DNA from: Epiperipatus broadwayi
Lineage: Eukaryota > Onychophora > Udeonychophora > Euonychophora > Peripatidae
Assembly (NCBI GenBank): GCA_028023455.1
Contig: JAQFVV010012402.1
Location: 16,556,935-16,620,934, forward strand
Direction: 5' to 3'
Length of the DNA: 64,000 nucleotides
Below the pieces are notes generated by a model. It did no database searches. It worked only from the letters and a program-made list of their open reading frames with translations, and was not told the DNA's origin. Shown one piece after another: positions 12,606 to 23,249 of this stretch. Numbering within the stretch: the stretch's first letter is position 1; each line of letters opens with the position of its first letter. The translations under genes were made by a program, and so were the position numbers.

Positions 12606-14615
12606 GTTGATGCATTCCGCCCAATTTCTTCGATATTATGTACTCTAAGCATATTTATGCTTTTTTCTTTTATTTTAAATTGTTTTACATTTGAACTTGA
12701 ATCATGTCCAGAAGTATGTGAGTGCTTAAACAATTTACAAACTATAGCTTGCCAGAATAGTAATTTAGATTCTGTTCCCCAAAACATTCATCCTTTAGTT
12801 GAAAAACTTTATTTGGACAAAAATTCATTTACACGACTTCCTAACCATGTATTTAAAAGATTTCCTGTACTATTAGATTTAGAAATAACAAACAATAAAT
12901 TAAAAGATTTACAAAAAGAATCTTTAATGGGTTTGAAAAAACTTCAAAAACTAAATTTACATTCTAATAATCTTTCTTCTCTGGATAAAGATCTTTTTTA
13001 TGACTTGGAAAATTTGGAAGTTTTAATCCTTTCAAACAATAAATTAACAGAAATACCAAAAACTGTATCTTATTTAAAAAAATTAATTGAATTAAATCTT
13101 TCTGGAAATAAAATAACTACCAGTATTTTTCCGACTGAAGCCAATAGATATTTGTTTTTAGTTACGTTAAAATTAAATGATAATCCTTTGACAACTCTGG
13201 ATGGATTAAATACAGTTTCAACAACTGTAGAAACTTTGCATTTATCAAAATGTAATATTGCAGATATAACAGAAGGAACCATTAAAAACTTTTTGAAATT
13301 AAAATCATTAAAATTACATTATAATCCATTAACAAGTACTTCAATTCATAACATCTTAAGTGAATTAAGTCATTCCACCATTATTAATTCTCTTAATCTA
13401 AATGGTGTTGGATTAATGGGTGAACATTTGGAAATATTTCAGAAATTTAACAATTCTTTACATAATTTATTTCTCTGCTGTAATAATCTACGATTTATCA
13501 AAACAAATTCATTTATAAAATTCCATAAATTGGTACTACTAGACTTGAGTCATAATAATATTGAAGATCACTACATAACAAATTATATGGCTCAATTAAA
13601 ACTAAAAACGTTAATATTATCTCACAATAAGTTTAAAAAAATCCCAGATAATTTACCATCCAGTTTAATAAATTTACAAGTGTCACATAATTTAATTGAT
13701 AGTGTGTCTTTTAGTAATCTAAATTATTTACCACATTTGAAAATATTGGACCTATCATTTAATTATTTTACTATTCTTGATGGTAAAACTTTTAGTTCGT
13801 TGTCAAAGTTAGAAAACCTTGATATCAGTTCCAGTTACATAAAGAGCCTACCAGAAGGTATGATCTTTTCTAATAAACTTAAAATATTAAATTTAAGCAA
13901 TAACAGTTTTAATACTCTACCAACGAATGTTTTTGCTGATTTAATAAATCTAGAAAAATTGTATTTAAGTAGAAATAAACTGACTAATTTAAATGGACAA
14001 ATGTTTCAAAATTTAAAAAAACTGACTTTACTTGATATTAGCTTTAATGAACTTTCCCATATTCAATCAGAATGGTTAATCACCTTAATTAATCTTAAGG
14101 TATTAATTCTGAAACGTAATTCAATCACAGATCTTCCATCTGATATTTTTAAAAATCACAAATTATTAGAAGAATTAGATTTATCTGGCAACTATCTTGA
14201 AAATTTTAATTCAATAATGATTCTTAAAGATAATTTAAAATCACTTAACTTAAAAAACAATTACTTTTCTTGTATCTGCGAATTAAGGGCTTTTCTTGAA
14301 TTAATTAATAATAAAAACTTAAAGATAGTTGATATTTCATCATACAAATGTCATTTACCAATAAACTGGCGTGATAAAAATATTCTTACATATTTGGATG
14401 AATCAAACAATTGTTCTAATTCAGGGATTAACCTAAATATAGTTAACATATTTTTAGTTTGTATTGTTATTGTTGTAACCATTTTATTAGTAAAAAAATT
14501 TAATAATATTAAAATCTATTGTTTATTATTAAGTCAAAAATTTATGTCAGCAAGTAAACTAATTTCAGAATCGGTACCCAGCTCAACCGTTAATGATTTA
14601 ATAAAATTAGAATGA
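12606..14615 (+). CDS. Toll-like LRR receptor ectodomain protein without TIR domain (left-arm copy)
   Basis: Single long exon, open directly from the splice acceptor at 12605. The first in-frame ATG is at 12657 (652 residues), but the 17 codons before it (VDAFRPISSILC...) complete a hydrophobic signal-peptide-like stretch, so translation probably begins in an upstream exon. Numbering from the ATG, an LRRNT cap has cysteines 17, 21, 23 and 32 (CPEVCEC). Roughly 20 LRRs of 23-24 residues follow (LxxLxLxxNxL). An LRRCT cap around 535-586 carries FSCIC and later cysteines, a transmembrane helix lies at about 590-612, and a 40-residue Ser/Lys-containing tail follows with no TIR domain. It is therefore a type I surface protein, perhaps ligand-binding or adhesive. 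AATAAA lies ~90 nt after the stop. The architecture is seen; a role in immunity or development is unproven. Confidence 0.85.
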   Translation, partial: VDAFRPISSILCTLSIFMLFSFILNCFTFELESCPEVCECLNNLQTIACQNSNLDSVPQNIHPLVEKLYLDKNSFTRLPNHVFKRFPVLLDLEITNNKLKDLQKESLMGLKKLQKLNLHSNNLSSLDKDLFYDLENLEVLILSNNKLTEIPKTVSYLKKLIELNLSGNKITTSIFPTEANRYLFLVTLKLNDNPLTTLDGLNTVSTTVETLHLSKCNIADITEGTIKNFLKLKSLKLHYNPLTSTSIHNILSELSHSTIINSLNLNGVGLMGEHLEIFQKFNNSLHNLFLCCNNLRFIKTNSFIKFHKLVLLDLSHNNIEDHYITNYMAQLKLKTLILSHNKFKKIPDNLPSSLINLQVSHNLIDSVSFSNLNYLPHLKILDLSFNYFTILDGKTFSSLSKLENLDISSSYIKSLPEGMIFSNKLKILNLSNNSFNTLPTNVFADLINLEKLYLSRNKLTNLNGQMFQNLKKLTLLDISFNELSHIQSEWLITLINLKVLILKRNSITDLPSDIFKNHKLLEELDLSGNYLENFNSIMILKDNLKSLNLKNNYFSCICELRAFLELINNKNLKIVDISSYKCHLPINWRDKNILTYLDESNNCSNSGINLNIVNIFLVCIVIVVTILLVKKFNNIKIYCLLLSQKFMSASKLISESVPSSTVNDLIKLE

Positions 14616-14705
14616 TGTTTGTTTTTTGGTAATGTATTAACTTATATTACTTTTTTATGACGTTTGGGGCAGTATTATCTTTATTTGCCATAAGTGTTAT
14701 TCTGC

Positions 14706-14711
14706 AATAAA
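14706..14711 (+). terminator. Poly(A) signal of the left LRR gene
   Basis: AATAAA sits about 90 nt after the stop codon, within a block (gttattctgcaataaaaaatt) conserved in the right arm (TTTATT at 52721-52726). Confidence 0.6.
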
Positions 14712-15069
14712 AAATTAAATGAAGAATTTTGTTTTCATGTATAGAAATTACATTTATCATTTTTGTCTTTAAATTCTTTGTAGTGTGAACAATTTTTTCT
14801 CCAATAACTTTCTTAATCATTCAATTCATACATCTTTTAAAATTTTTTCAAATTTAATTTAGGACTTCAATCTACTACCATCTCTTCTACTTCAATTTTA
14901 TTTCACTCTTTTATTTCTTTCAATAATATCAGCAATCTACTTATTCTCTCATCCGAGTAATTTGCTTTCAATCTCATTGATTATCCTAATATATTATACA
15001 TGTTCTGCAATCTTCACATTTCGCTTTTAATCTTAAGTTTCCAAGTATCAACATTTATAAATAATTATT

Positions 15070-16560
15070 GGCTGATCGATCCACTGCAGGATGAACGTTT
15101 CAAGTTTAATCCACTTCACATCATACCAATAAACTTCCTAATTTCATTCACCCATCTTACATGCAGTCCCTTTGTAATTCTTTTACAGTCTCTTGATTTC
15201 CAGTTTAAAATTTCAACTGTCCATTTATTATTATCTCTTCTAATAACGTGTCCAATCCAGTTTCACTTCAGTCTTAACTTTTTCAATGTTGTCATTAATA
15301 CCTATTTGTTGTCTCATCTATGTAATTTCTCATTTTTGATCTCTACTTATTATTCCTAACATACATCTTTCCATACTTCACTGGGGTGGTCTGAAGTCAC
15401 TGTATTACCCTTCTTTTACATGTCCAATTCTCAAATTCATAAGTAAAAACTGATTAAATATATTTGTTAAAAACCTTCATTTTTAAACACATACTCAATT
15501 TTTTTTTTTTAAATATCAAGTTACTTCTCCCAAAAGCATTTTATCCCAATTTAATTCTATGATTAATTTTATCCATTATGTTTTCTATTTGACCAAGGTA
15601 TTTGTGGTTGTTAACTTCTTCTAATTCATTATTATCAAGAGTTTTATGTTTTGATCCATTGAACATTACTTTAATCTTTTTAGCATTTATCTTTACTACT
15701 ATTTTTTTTTACTTTGATCTGATAACTCTTTTAACACATTCTGAAACTGAAGCATTATTTTCAAAAACAATTACATTATCTACAAAATTGCAAAAACAAT
15801 TACATTATCTACAAAATCTAGATGACTTAAATAATCTCAATTAATTTTAATCTTTTCTTTCCATTTTAATTCATGAAATATTTTTTTTATAACTGCTGTA
15901 AAATGTTTTGGAGATATGGAATCAATTAGACATCCTGTTCAGTGTTAATATTTTTAGTATAATTATGTAATTTAAGCATGCCTGTTGTGCTTTGATAAAT
16001 ATTGTTTAGAAAATAACATAATCCTTGGTATATATCTTAATGAACCAGTGAATCCTTGAAGAAATTATTATTGGAATCAAAAGGGTTTTCATAATCTACA
16101 AATCCAAAGCATAATGGCAACTTATATTCACTGGTCCTTTCTATAACTTGTCTCAATACATGGATATGATATATTGTACTAAAACCACTTTTATATCCAG
16201 CTTGTTTTCTTAGTTGGTTGAAATCCAATGTTCTCTGTAGACAAGTTGTAATTATCTTGGTAAAATGTTTGTACAAAACTAATAAAAGACTGAAAGGTCT
16301 GTAATTTCTAATATCTTCTTTATTACCTTTTATAAATCAAAATTACTATTGTATTCTTCCTACCATTTGGTACATCTTTACCATTTAGACATTTGGCATA
16401 TAACTTTTCCAACAATTTTTGTATTTCTTCACCTGCTTCTTTTAAGATAATTATAATTCCATCATTACTGGATGTTTTTGACATTTCATAGATTTAATTG
16501 CATAAATACTGGGAAATTTAGAAGTTGTAGCAATTGTAGGGATTTTATTTTCTTGTTGGT
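15070..16560 (-). pseudogene. Decayed RTE-clade retrotransposon, RT and C-terminal part
   Basis: On the minus strand the fragment at 16276-16037 reads FTKIITTCLQRTLDFNQ ... FGFVDYE, almost the same as the RT core of the intact element at 57568-59937. The segment near 15090 matches that element's last codons (ttcatcctgcagtggat). Frames between are broken by many stops and indels. The right arm holds the matching relic at 51326-52375, so this insertion predates the inverted duplication. The short open frames at 15000-15359 and 15602-15844 are antisense shadows. Confidence 0.8.
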
Positions 16561-16589
16561 CAAATAATTTATTTAAAAACTTTGCTTTT

Positions 16590-17060
16590 TGGGTAGGTTT
16601 TTTTTAATAATAATGTACGTTGTTCAAGTTTAATTCTATGTTGAATTTCATAGATTATGTTTCTATTCAAATTTATAATATTTAATTTCTAATTCATTAT
16701 TATCTATCTTTATTTTCTTTTATTCATACTATTTTGATTGAATAACTTCTACTTTATTTGCTTTCTGCTTTAATTCATAAAATATTTATTATAAAATAGT
16801 TGTAAATAGTGCCATCCTACTAAATAAATACCTTTACCAGCATTAATTTTTATACTGCAATCATGGAATCTAATTTAACAATATATAGGATCAAAATAAT
16901 AATATTTCTCAGTTAATCAGAATTAATTTTTCTTATAGGTTGGCATGACTTTTGTAATCTATAAATATAATACAAAATGGCAGCTTATATTTATTTGTTT
17001 TCTCTTTTTTTACAATTTCACTTAATATCTGAATGTGTTTAATTGTTATCATAAATTCCA
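16590..17060 (-). pseudogene. Second RTE relic fragment
   Basis: It repeats the order of blocks seen at 15545-16190 (caagtttaattctatg, taattcattattatct, taattcataaaatattt, then aatggcagcttatattta), with heavy decay and an internal deletion. Found in the left arm only. Confidence 0.55.
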
Positions 17061-17930
17061 CTTTCTCTGCAAATAATTTATAAAAGTATTAATATTTTAT
17101 GCATAAATGGAAGATATTATAAATGTTTTACTTAAGTTAAGATGAAAAAAGTGTGGTTGGTAAAAGGTCATTATCAAACTCTTATGCGAATGTTTATTTC
17201 TACACTAATTGTGGTAACTAGATTGTACAACCACATGTCCAATCTTATTTTATGCACAACAAAGTTTTTAATGCAGTTTTATGTTGCTTATATAAAATAT
17301 TTCACTCTATTGAAAAACCTAATATGGAGAAATTTAATAGATTCGGAATTTTTTGTTGTTAATTGTATAGAGTCGTACTATCTCTGAGTCACATAAAAAA
17401 TAATTTGATGTAGAAATTTCAATTAACAAATGACTATGTACTTGGGACGCTTTATTTAAGGTCTAACACTGTCTCTCCCTCATAAAAATAGGAAAATATG
17501 ATCTAAAGTAACCTGTGTTCAAAGTATGGTAGGCTGCCAAACAATAGTAATATTTGCAATAAAGAAGATGACAGGATTTAGATATGGGATATGCTAATTC
17601 TGTTTGAAATGAACTCTATGAGATCCAATATTTCCTTTACCTAAAAAAACTGTAAAATTTTAATATTGATACAGTTCCTCTCAATGAAATACATTTGTTG
17701 AGGTAAAGAAGTTTAATTGAAACATCTAAGAATAGTAACATTTTTTGAAGAGCAGTTCATATGAATTGATGGTTCCCACATTAGTCAAGTTTCAGTTTTC
17801 AGAGAAGCAAAAAAAGAAGGCATCTCTGTGATGTGCTAACGTCCAATATGGGTGTTGAAGGCACTGCTTACTGTATCTGAAATTGGAGATGATGAAAGAT
17901 AAAGTGAGTTGAGGACTACCAGCATTTTAT
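17061..17930. other. Left-arm-specific sequence, no gene recognised
   Basis: The 81-codon open frame at 17142-17387 has no recognisable domain and lies between relics. This segment has no right-arm counterpart: the right arm jumps from the RTE relic to the Penelope insertion. Confidence 0.45.
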
Positions 17931-17934
17931 ATTT

Positions 17935-18740
17935 TTATGTGACATTTTTTATTAGCTGACTAATTCATTCCAGAAGTATTTACTTTTAAAACAAGTCACT
18001 ATGGAGATTTCATACTTTTTTTTAAAACAATAAATAGAAGTACATTTTTCTTAATTCCAGTTAATGTTTGAAATAAGAGATAATTATATATATTTTTCTC
18101 ATCAAACAATTTCTTCCATTTGTTCCTTAAATGTATATAAAAAATATCAATAGCAGTATGAAGTTATGTAATCAGTTTTTGTCTGTACTTCTATACATTC
18201 ACTAATAAATATTTTCTGTGTTCTTGTCCATGTATCTATCATAGCTCAATTCTCACCACTGGAATTCATCAATAGGATAGCTTCTCATATATATTATATG
18301 TCCTATGATGTGCCAGATTTTTAGTAGACATTGCTTACTGTATCTAAAATTGGAAATTGTGGAAACCAGCATTTATCTTGTATATGTAATAATCAGGTTG
18401 TGTAATACAATCTATATGAGAAGCTATACTATTAATGGATTTCAGTGGCAGACATTGAGCTATGATAGAAAAAAGTTATTGCATATGTATAGAAATACAG
18501 ACAAAAACTGATTATATAGCCTCATACTGCTATTGGTATTTTTTACATACATTTAAAAAGCAAATGGAATAAACTGACTAATGATTAATAGCAAACCTTA
18601 ACTGGTATTAAGAAAAAGATATTTCTACTTATTGCCTTAAAAAAGTATTTAACCTCTGTTATAGTGATTTGTTTTAAAAGTAAATAACTCTGGAATAGAT
18701 TGATAAATTAGTCAGGTAATGATAAAAAGTTTTACAAAAA
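17935..18740. mobile_element. ~800-bp palindromic foldback element
   Basis: The left half (ctgactaattcattccaga, tacttttaaaacaagtcact, cagtatgaagttatgtaatc, gtctgtacttctatacat) is matched in reverse order and complement by the right half (tgtatagaaatacagac, gattatatagcctcatactg, agtgatttgttttaaaagta, ctggaatagattgataaatt). The centre is near 18335. No transposase is encoded. Confidence 0.7.
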
Positions 18741-19189
18741 AGTAAAAAAATAAATAACTGACCAAAACCAAGACATGATTAAAAGCCTTCAGGGAATAGA
18801 AACTATATATTTTCTTTTAATGAATAGTATTATATCATGTAATTTCCACTATACCAGTCTCACACAAGGCAGAGACTGGTTTCTATCTGCTTTTAACACC
18901 TTGTGATGCATAATTATAAACAATTCCAAAGTCATGAAAAAGATGTTAAAAGTTGATAGAAATTAGACCCTACCCTGCATGAGTGGAAATTATACTTTAG
19001 AATATTATTCATTAAGTGGATAATCTCTATTCTAATGAATGACTTATAAAAATTATTAATATACTTTCATAAAGTGATTTATATCAATGTTGTGAGAGCA
19101 GTAAGTTTGACACTTATCAATTAAGCTGTAGTAATTTGCTATCTCTATATACTAAACAATGATAAAGATATATATATATAAGAGAATGT

Positions 19190-19244
19190 GATCTGTACCA
19201 ACTGATCAGTGTTGGTTCAGCATGAAATGCGCATCTTGGGGATC
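19190..19244 (+). ncRNA. Hammerhead-ribozyme-like motif, tandem copy 1 (G8 mutated)
   Basis: The core reads CTGATCA (consensus CTGANGA, so G8 is C), then stem II GTGTT/AGCAT around GGTTC, then GAAA. A 3-bp stem III (ATG/CAT, loop CG) follows, cleavage would fall after ATC, and stem I is CCAA/TTGG plus GATC/GATC. The fold is kept but G8 is catalytically required, so this copy is probably inactive. Confidence 0.65.
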
Positions 19245-19546
19245 GTTCTTTTTTATAAGTCTTTGGTCATTTGTTTATAAATATACCTCTCCACATGATG
19301 TTAAAAGTGGATAGTAACCAGTCCCGACCTTGATTGAGAATGGTTTAGTGAAAATTATACTACTGAATATTATTCATCAAGTGGATAATCTCTAGTCTAA
19401 TGAATGACTAATAAAAATTATTAATATACTTTCACTAAGAAGTTTGTATCAAAGTTGTGAAAGCAGTAAGTTTGACACTTATCTATTAAACTGTAGTAAT
19501 TTGCTATCTCTATATACTAAACAATGAGAAAGGTATAAGGGAATGT

Positions 19547-19601
19547 GATTTGTGCCAACTGATCAATGTTGGTTCAGCATGAGATGCACATCTTGGTGAT
19601 C
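19547..19601 (+). ncRNA. Hammerhead-ribozyme-like motif, tandem copy 2 (degenerate)
   Basis: Same fold as the previous unit, with CTGATCA and GAGA instead of GAAA; stem III ATG/CAT survives around a 2-nt loop. Two conserved core positions are changed. Confidence 0.6.
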
Positions 19602-19799
19602 GTACTTTTTTTCATGTGTGTCTTTGGTTATATGTTTATAAATATACCCTTCCACAAGATGTTAAAAGTGGATAAAAACTAGTCTCTACCTTGATGGAGA
19701 GTGGTGTAGTGAAAGTTATACTACTGAATATTATTCATCAAGTGTATAATCTCTGGTCTAATGAATGACTAATAAAAATTATTAATATCTTATTTTGAT

Positions 19800-21285
19800 T
19801 TTTCTATGACTTTTATAAAAAAATGTATTTTAGAGTAGAAAAATATAATGAAAAATTGACAATTTTGTAATTTATTTGTGTATTTTGTATTAAATTGCGA
19901 AATCATTGGTTTAGAGGTTAAAGAAAATTGGTAATATATATAAAATATTACTTGCTGTGATTAAGACAGCTATACATATGTATATATATCTACATCCATT
20001 CAGTATTTATTTTGTTAAAATATTTATTGGATTACTAATAATTGGAATATTTTATATTACCTTATATGCATAACAATGTATTTATATGTCTTTGCATATG
20101 CATTATGTAAACTAGTTATTTATATATTTGTACATTTTATTATTTTATTTTTCAATCTGTTAAAAATTTCCAGATATTTGTAATAAATGTGTCAAAATCA
20201 GAATATGTATTTGCATTGTAGAATATTTATCAGTTCTTTCATGTTAATATTATTTGTTTATTTTTAATTGCTCAATAAATTTATTAATCATTACTTTGAG
20301 TTATTCCAGTGAAGTTCTTAATATTAAAATAGATTAAATATTGTGATTGTTTTTGTTTACAGCTCCTTGTAATTTCAGAGCTAATCCTGGACTATATGGA
20401 TGTCTATAGACATCTATAAAGTCACTCTTGAAATCCACAAATTATTTATAGTTCATGATTATGATTAATTTATCTATGGCCAATAAATACATGGAACCTA
20501 ATAGTTCTGAGCATTGATGTATTTTATATATCATTTACTTTTGTAGTTATTTTAGCACATATGATCATCTATGCAGCAAGAAATACTTATGATTGCTCTT
20601 TTATATTATTGTGGCCCATGTTTAGCATAGACATGATGATGATTAGTTATGCTTTTGTAAATATATTTCACTGTTAATAGTAACATATGGGTTAGTATGA
20701 AGAAATGTTTTGAATAGTAATATTCTAATCTTCAAGTATCACTGTCTTCATGTGTGGAAAGTAAATTGGCAATCTTTACATTTGCGAACACCAAATTTGA
20801 GATATTTCTCTGACTAACTATGTTATTATGATGAGAATTTAACTAGATGATTGAAATAGTGCAACATATTATATAACATGTTATTATATTATTATACCAG
20901 TATTCTTTTATATGCTTTTTCATGTAAATAGATAAATTTCTTTTTAAGATAATGTAATTTGTGCTTTATCTAAAACAATTTAATAATTTAGTTATTGCTA
21001 TATCAGATGTAAATAATATATTTTTTAAAAATCTCCCATGAAACATTTACTTAACTACAGTTATCGGAGAAAACTGACAATACCAGTTCCATTAACTATT
21101 GATGAATATTCAAACTGAGGAATTTTATGATTATTCAGGTTTTTCATTTAATTTGGTTGAGATTAATTTTAATGATTCTGTGAATTGTTTTCTGATAGAT
21201 GTCATAGCTATGGTGTATCATGTTGTAAAAAGAATTGTCAACTTTTTTTGCATTCTTGCATAGATTTTAAAGATGAGAAGATTGA
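19800..21285. other. Arm sequence without gene (matched at 48360-49610)
   Basis: AT-rich and conserved between arms, for example gtcactcttgaaatccacaa near 20420 against 48955. No open frame or RNA signature is supported; the similarity reflects the duplication only. Confidence 0.5.
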
Positions 21286-21350
21286 AGCTTGTCCATTAAA
21301 GTTTGAGAAATTTCTATCTTAATATAAACCGAGCACTGATTGTATATATG

Positions 21351-21395
21351 TGTGGGAGATTGGTTCTGCATAAAATATATATATTGGGATATCTT
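21351..21395 (+). ncRNA. Hammerhead-like remnant lacking CTGATGA
   Basis: Only gattggttctgcataaaata and a trailing attggg-like stem I strand remain; the CTGATGA strand of the core is deleted. Mirrored at about 48245-48290. Confidence 0.4.
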
Positions 21396-22007
21396 TTTCA
21401 CATATGCGTGATCATTTGTATTAGTTGCTTGAGATAGAGTGGAGGATGAATGGAATGGAAAATCCTGAGTTCAAATCCCTCTATTTACATAATTTTATTA
21501 CATTTTTATCATTTTATATTTTAATATTTTAGCTAGATGTTAGTTTATTGTTAAAATCCCAAAATCAACATATGACAAATAATTGCAATACACTTCACTT
21601 GCATCTGTTATATATTTACATAATTCCTATTTGAGCATGCACAATTTTATGTCATGGAAATATATTCAAATAATACTGTTTTTTGTTATGTATATATTTT
21701 ATGCACTTCTAAATATTATGCATTAATATAAAAGCTCCAGATTAATTCTCACTAATTCATACAAGTACTTCACAAATAACCTTTGTTCAATATGTGAGCT
21801 AAATATTTGAAATAATTGGATGACCACACCAATGTTGATAGTTTAGTATTGACGTTGGTAAACACAACTTGTTTGAATTTATTTATAATTCAATTTATCT
21901 TTCTATTGAGTAAATATAGGGGATTTGAACTCAGACCTTCAATCACCCTTCAACTAACTACACCATCTCATACCACTGATGCACATGACCACACAAGTGT
22001 AGTAAAG

Positions 22008-22072
22008 ATAAATAATATATATTTCATGCTGAACCAGCACTCATCAGTTGGTCCAGATTATCATCTCACACA
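22008..22072 (-). ncRNA. Hammerhead-ribozyme-like motif, intact core, stem I damaged
   Basis: Minus strand: GATAATC-TGG-ACCAA, CTGATGA, stem II GTGCT/AGCAT with loop GGTTC, GAAA, then stem III ATA/TAT with a 2-nt loop. The TTGGT strand that should close stem I is deleted, leaving ATTTATC. All core residues seen match the consensus. Confidence 0.65.
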
Positions 22073-22541
22073 CATATATAATTAGTGCTCAGTTTTATAT
22101 TAAGGTAACAAACTCTCATGCTTTAATGGACAGGCTTCAATCTACTCCAACTCTTCAGCAATCCATACCATTAAAATCTGATGATGGAAAGCTCAAATCC
22201 CATGATGATGCCAATATTGCCATGCCCATGTTGACCTCATCATTCTGACCCACATGTATAGGACTTTATTCATTTAAATACATAGAAAAGGAATAGACAG
22301 GATGCAGGCTTAATGTGTAATTACTTGAAATACAGGCACTCTTCATATATCTGGAACCTGATTGTAAATATAGGGGGTTTGAACTCAAAACTTTCAAGCA
22401 CCCTTCAACTATCCACACTATCTCATACCACTGATACACATTACCATACACATGTAGTAGATTGAAGCTTGTCCATTAAAGTATTAGAGTTTGCTATATT
22501 AATATAAAACTGAGCACTGGTTATAAATATGTGTGGGAAAT

Positions 22542-22602
22542 GATAATCTGGACCAACTGATGAATGCTGGTTCAGCATGAAAAACATATATTGGTGATTA
22601 TT
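22542..22602 (+). ncRNA. Hammerhead-ribozyme-like motif, near-intact
   Basis: GATAATC-TGG-ACCAA pairs with TTGGT-GATTATT as a two-part stem I with an asymmetric TGG bulge. The core is CTGATGA, stem II ATGCT/AGCAT with loop GGTTC, and GAAA. Stem III (AAA..TAT) has one mismatch. The predicted cleavage would follow ATA. Confidence 0.75.
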
Positions 22603-23007
22603 AATCCTTTCTACATGTGAGTGGTCATGTGTATCTGTGATATGAGATAGTGTGGATAGTTGAAGAGTGCTTGAAAGTATGGATTCAAATCCCCTATATT
22701 TACAATTAGGTTCCTTGTATATGAAAAGTTTCTGTATTTCAAGTATTTATACATTAAGACTGCATACTGCCCATCCCTTTTCAATGTTTTTCAATGGATA
22801 AGGTCCCATGTATGAAGGGTCAGAATGACTTGAGGTCAACATGGCATAGCAATAATATTGGCATCAGCATGGGATTTGAGCTTTCCATTGTCAGATTTTA
22901 ATGGTATGGATAGTTGGAGATTGGAGTAGATTGAAGCCTGTCCACTAAAGGGTGAGGGCTTTCTATCTTAATATAAAACTGAGCACTAATTATATATATG
23001 TGTGGGA

Positions 23008-23070
23008 GATGATAATCTGGACCAATTGATGAGTGCTGTTTCATTATGAATTACATATATTGGTGATGAT
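23008..23070 (+). ncRNA. Hammerhead-like motif, degenerate
   Basis: GATAATC-TGG-ACCAA and TTGGTGATGAT keep stem I, but the core is TTGATGA (C3 lost), stem II is disrupted (GTGCT/ATTAT) and GAAA has become GAAT. Confidence 0.55.
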
Positions 23071-23249
23071 TTATATTTTTTACATGTGTGGTCATATGTA
23101 TCATTGGTATGAGATAGTGTGGATAGTCAAAGGGTGCTTGAAAGTCTAAATTCAAATCCCTATATTTACAGTTAGGTTCCAGATATATGAAAAGTGCCTG
23201 TATTTTAAGTACTTTTTATTGAATGTAACTTTTTCATATATAAAACTAT

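Larger units (their letters stand above)
18840..19790 (+). repeat. ~362-bp tandem array with hammerhead-like cores, left arm
   Basis: The marker gtggataatctct(a/g)(t/g)tctaatg recurs at about 19017, 19380 and 19742, giving a period near 362 bp and about two and a half units. Each full unit carries the order agtaagtttgacacttatc, tttgctatctctatatac, a hammerhead-like core, then gatgttaaaagtggata and attatactactgaatatt. The 18840-19016 part is a diverged leading unit. The right arm has the matching array at 49620-50245. The layout is like tandem retrozymes or satellite DNA. Confidence 0.8.
21290..23215. repeat. Cluster of SINE-like repeats with hammerhead core and B-box, left arm
   Basis: A unit of about 200-240 bp recurs: tgtccattaaag, cttaatataaaactgagcac, a hammerhead core, ggtatgagatagtgtggat, then the pol III B-box-like gagttcaaatcccc and tatatttaca. 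Copies lie at about 21290-21490 (+), 21905-22140 (-), 22365-22460 (-, partial), 22461-22720 (+) and 22920-23165 (+). Both orientations occur. Shared flanks (gcctgtatttcaagtatt; tcagcatgggatttgagctt) show that some copies spread as larger blocks. The right arm keeps a related cluster at 46880-48355. Confidence 0.75.
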
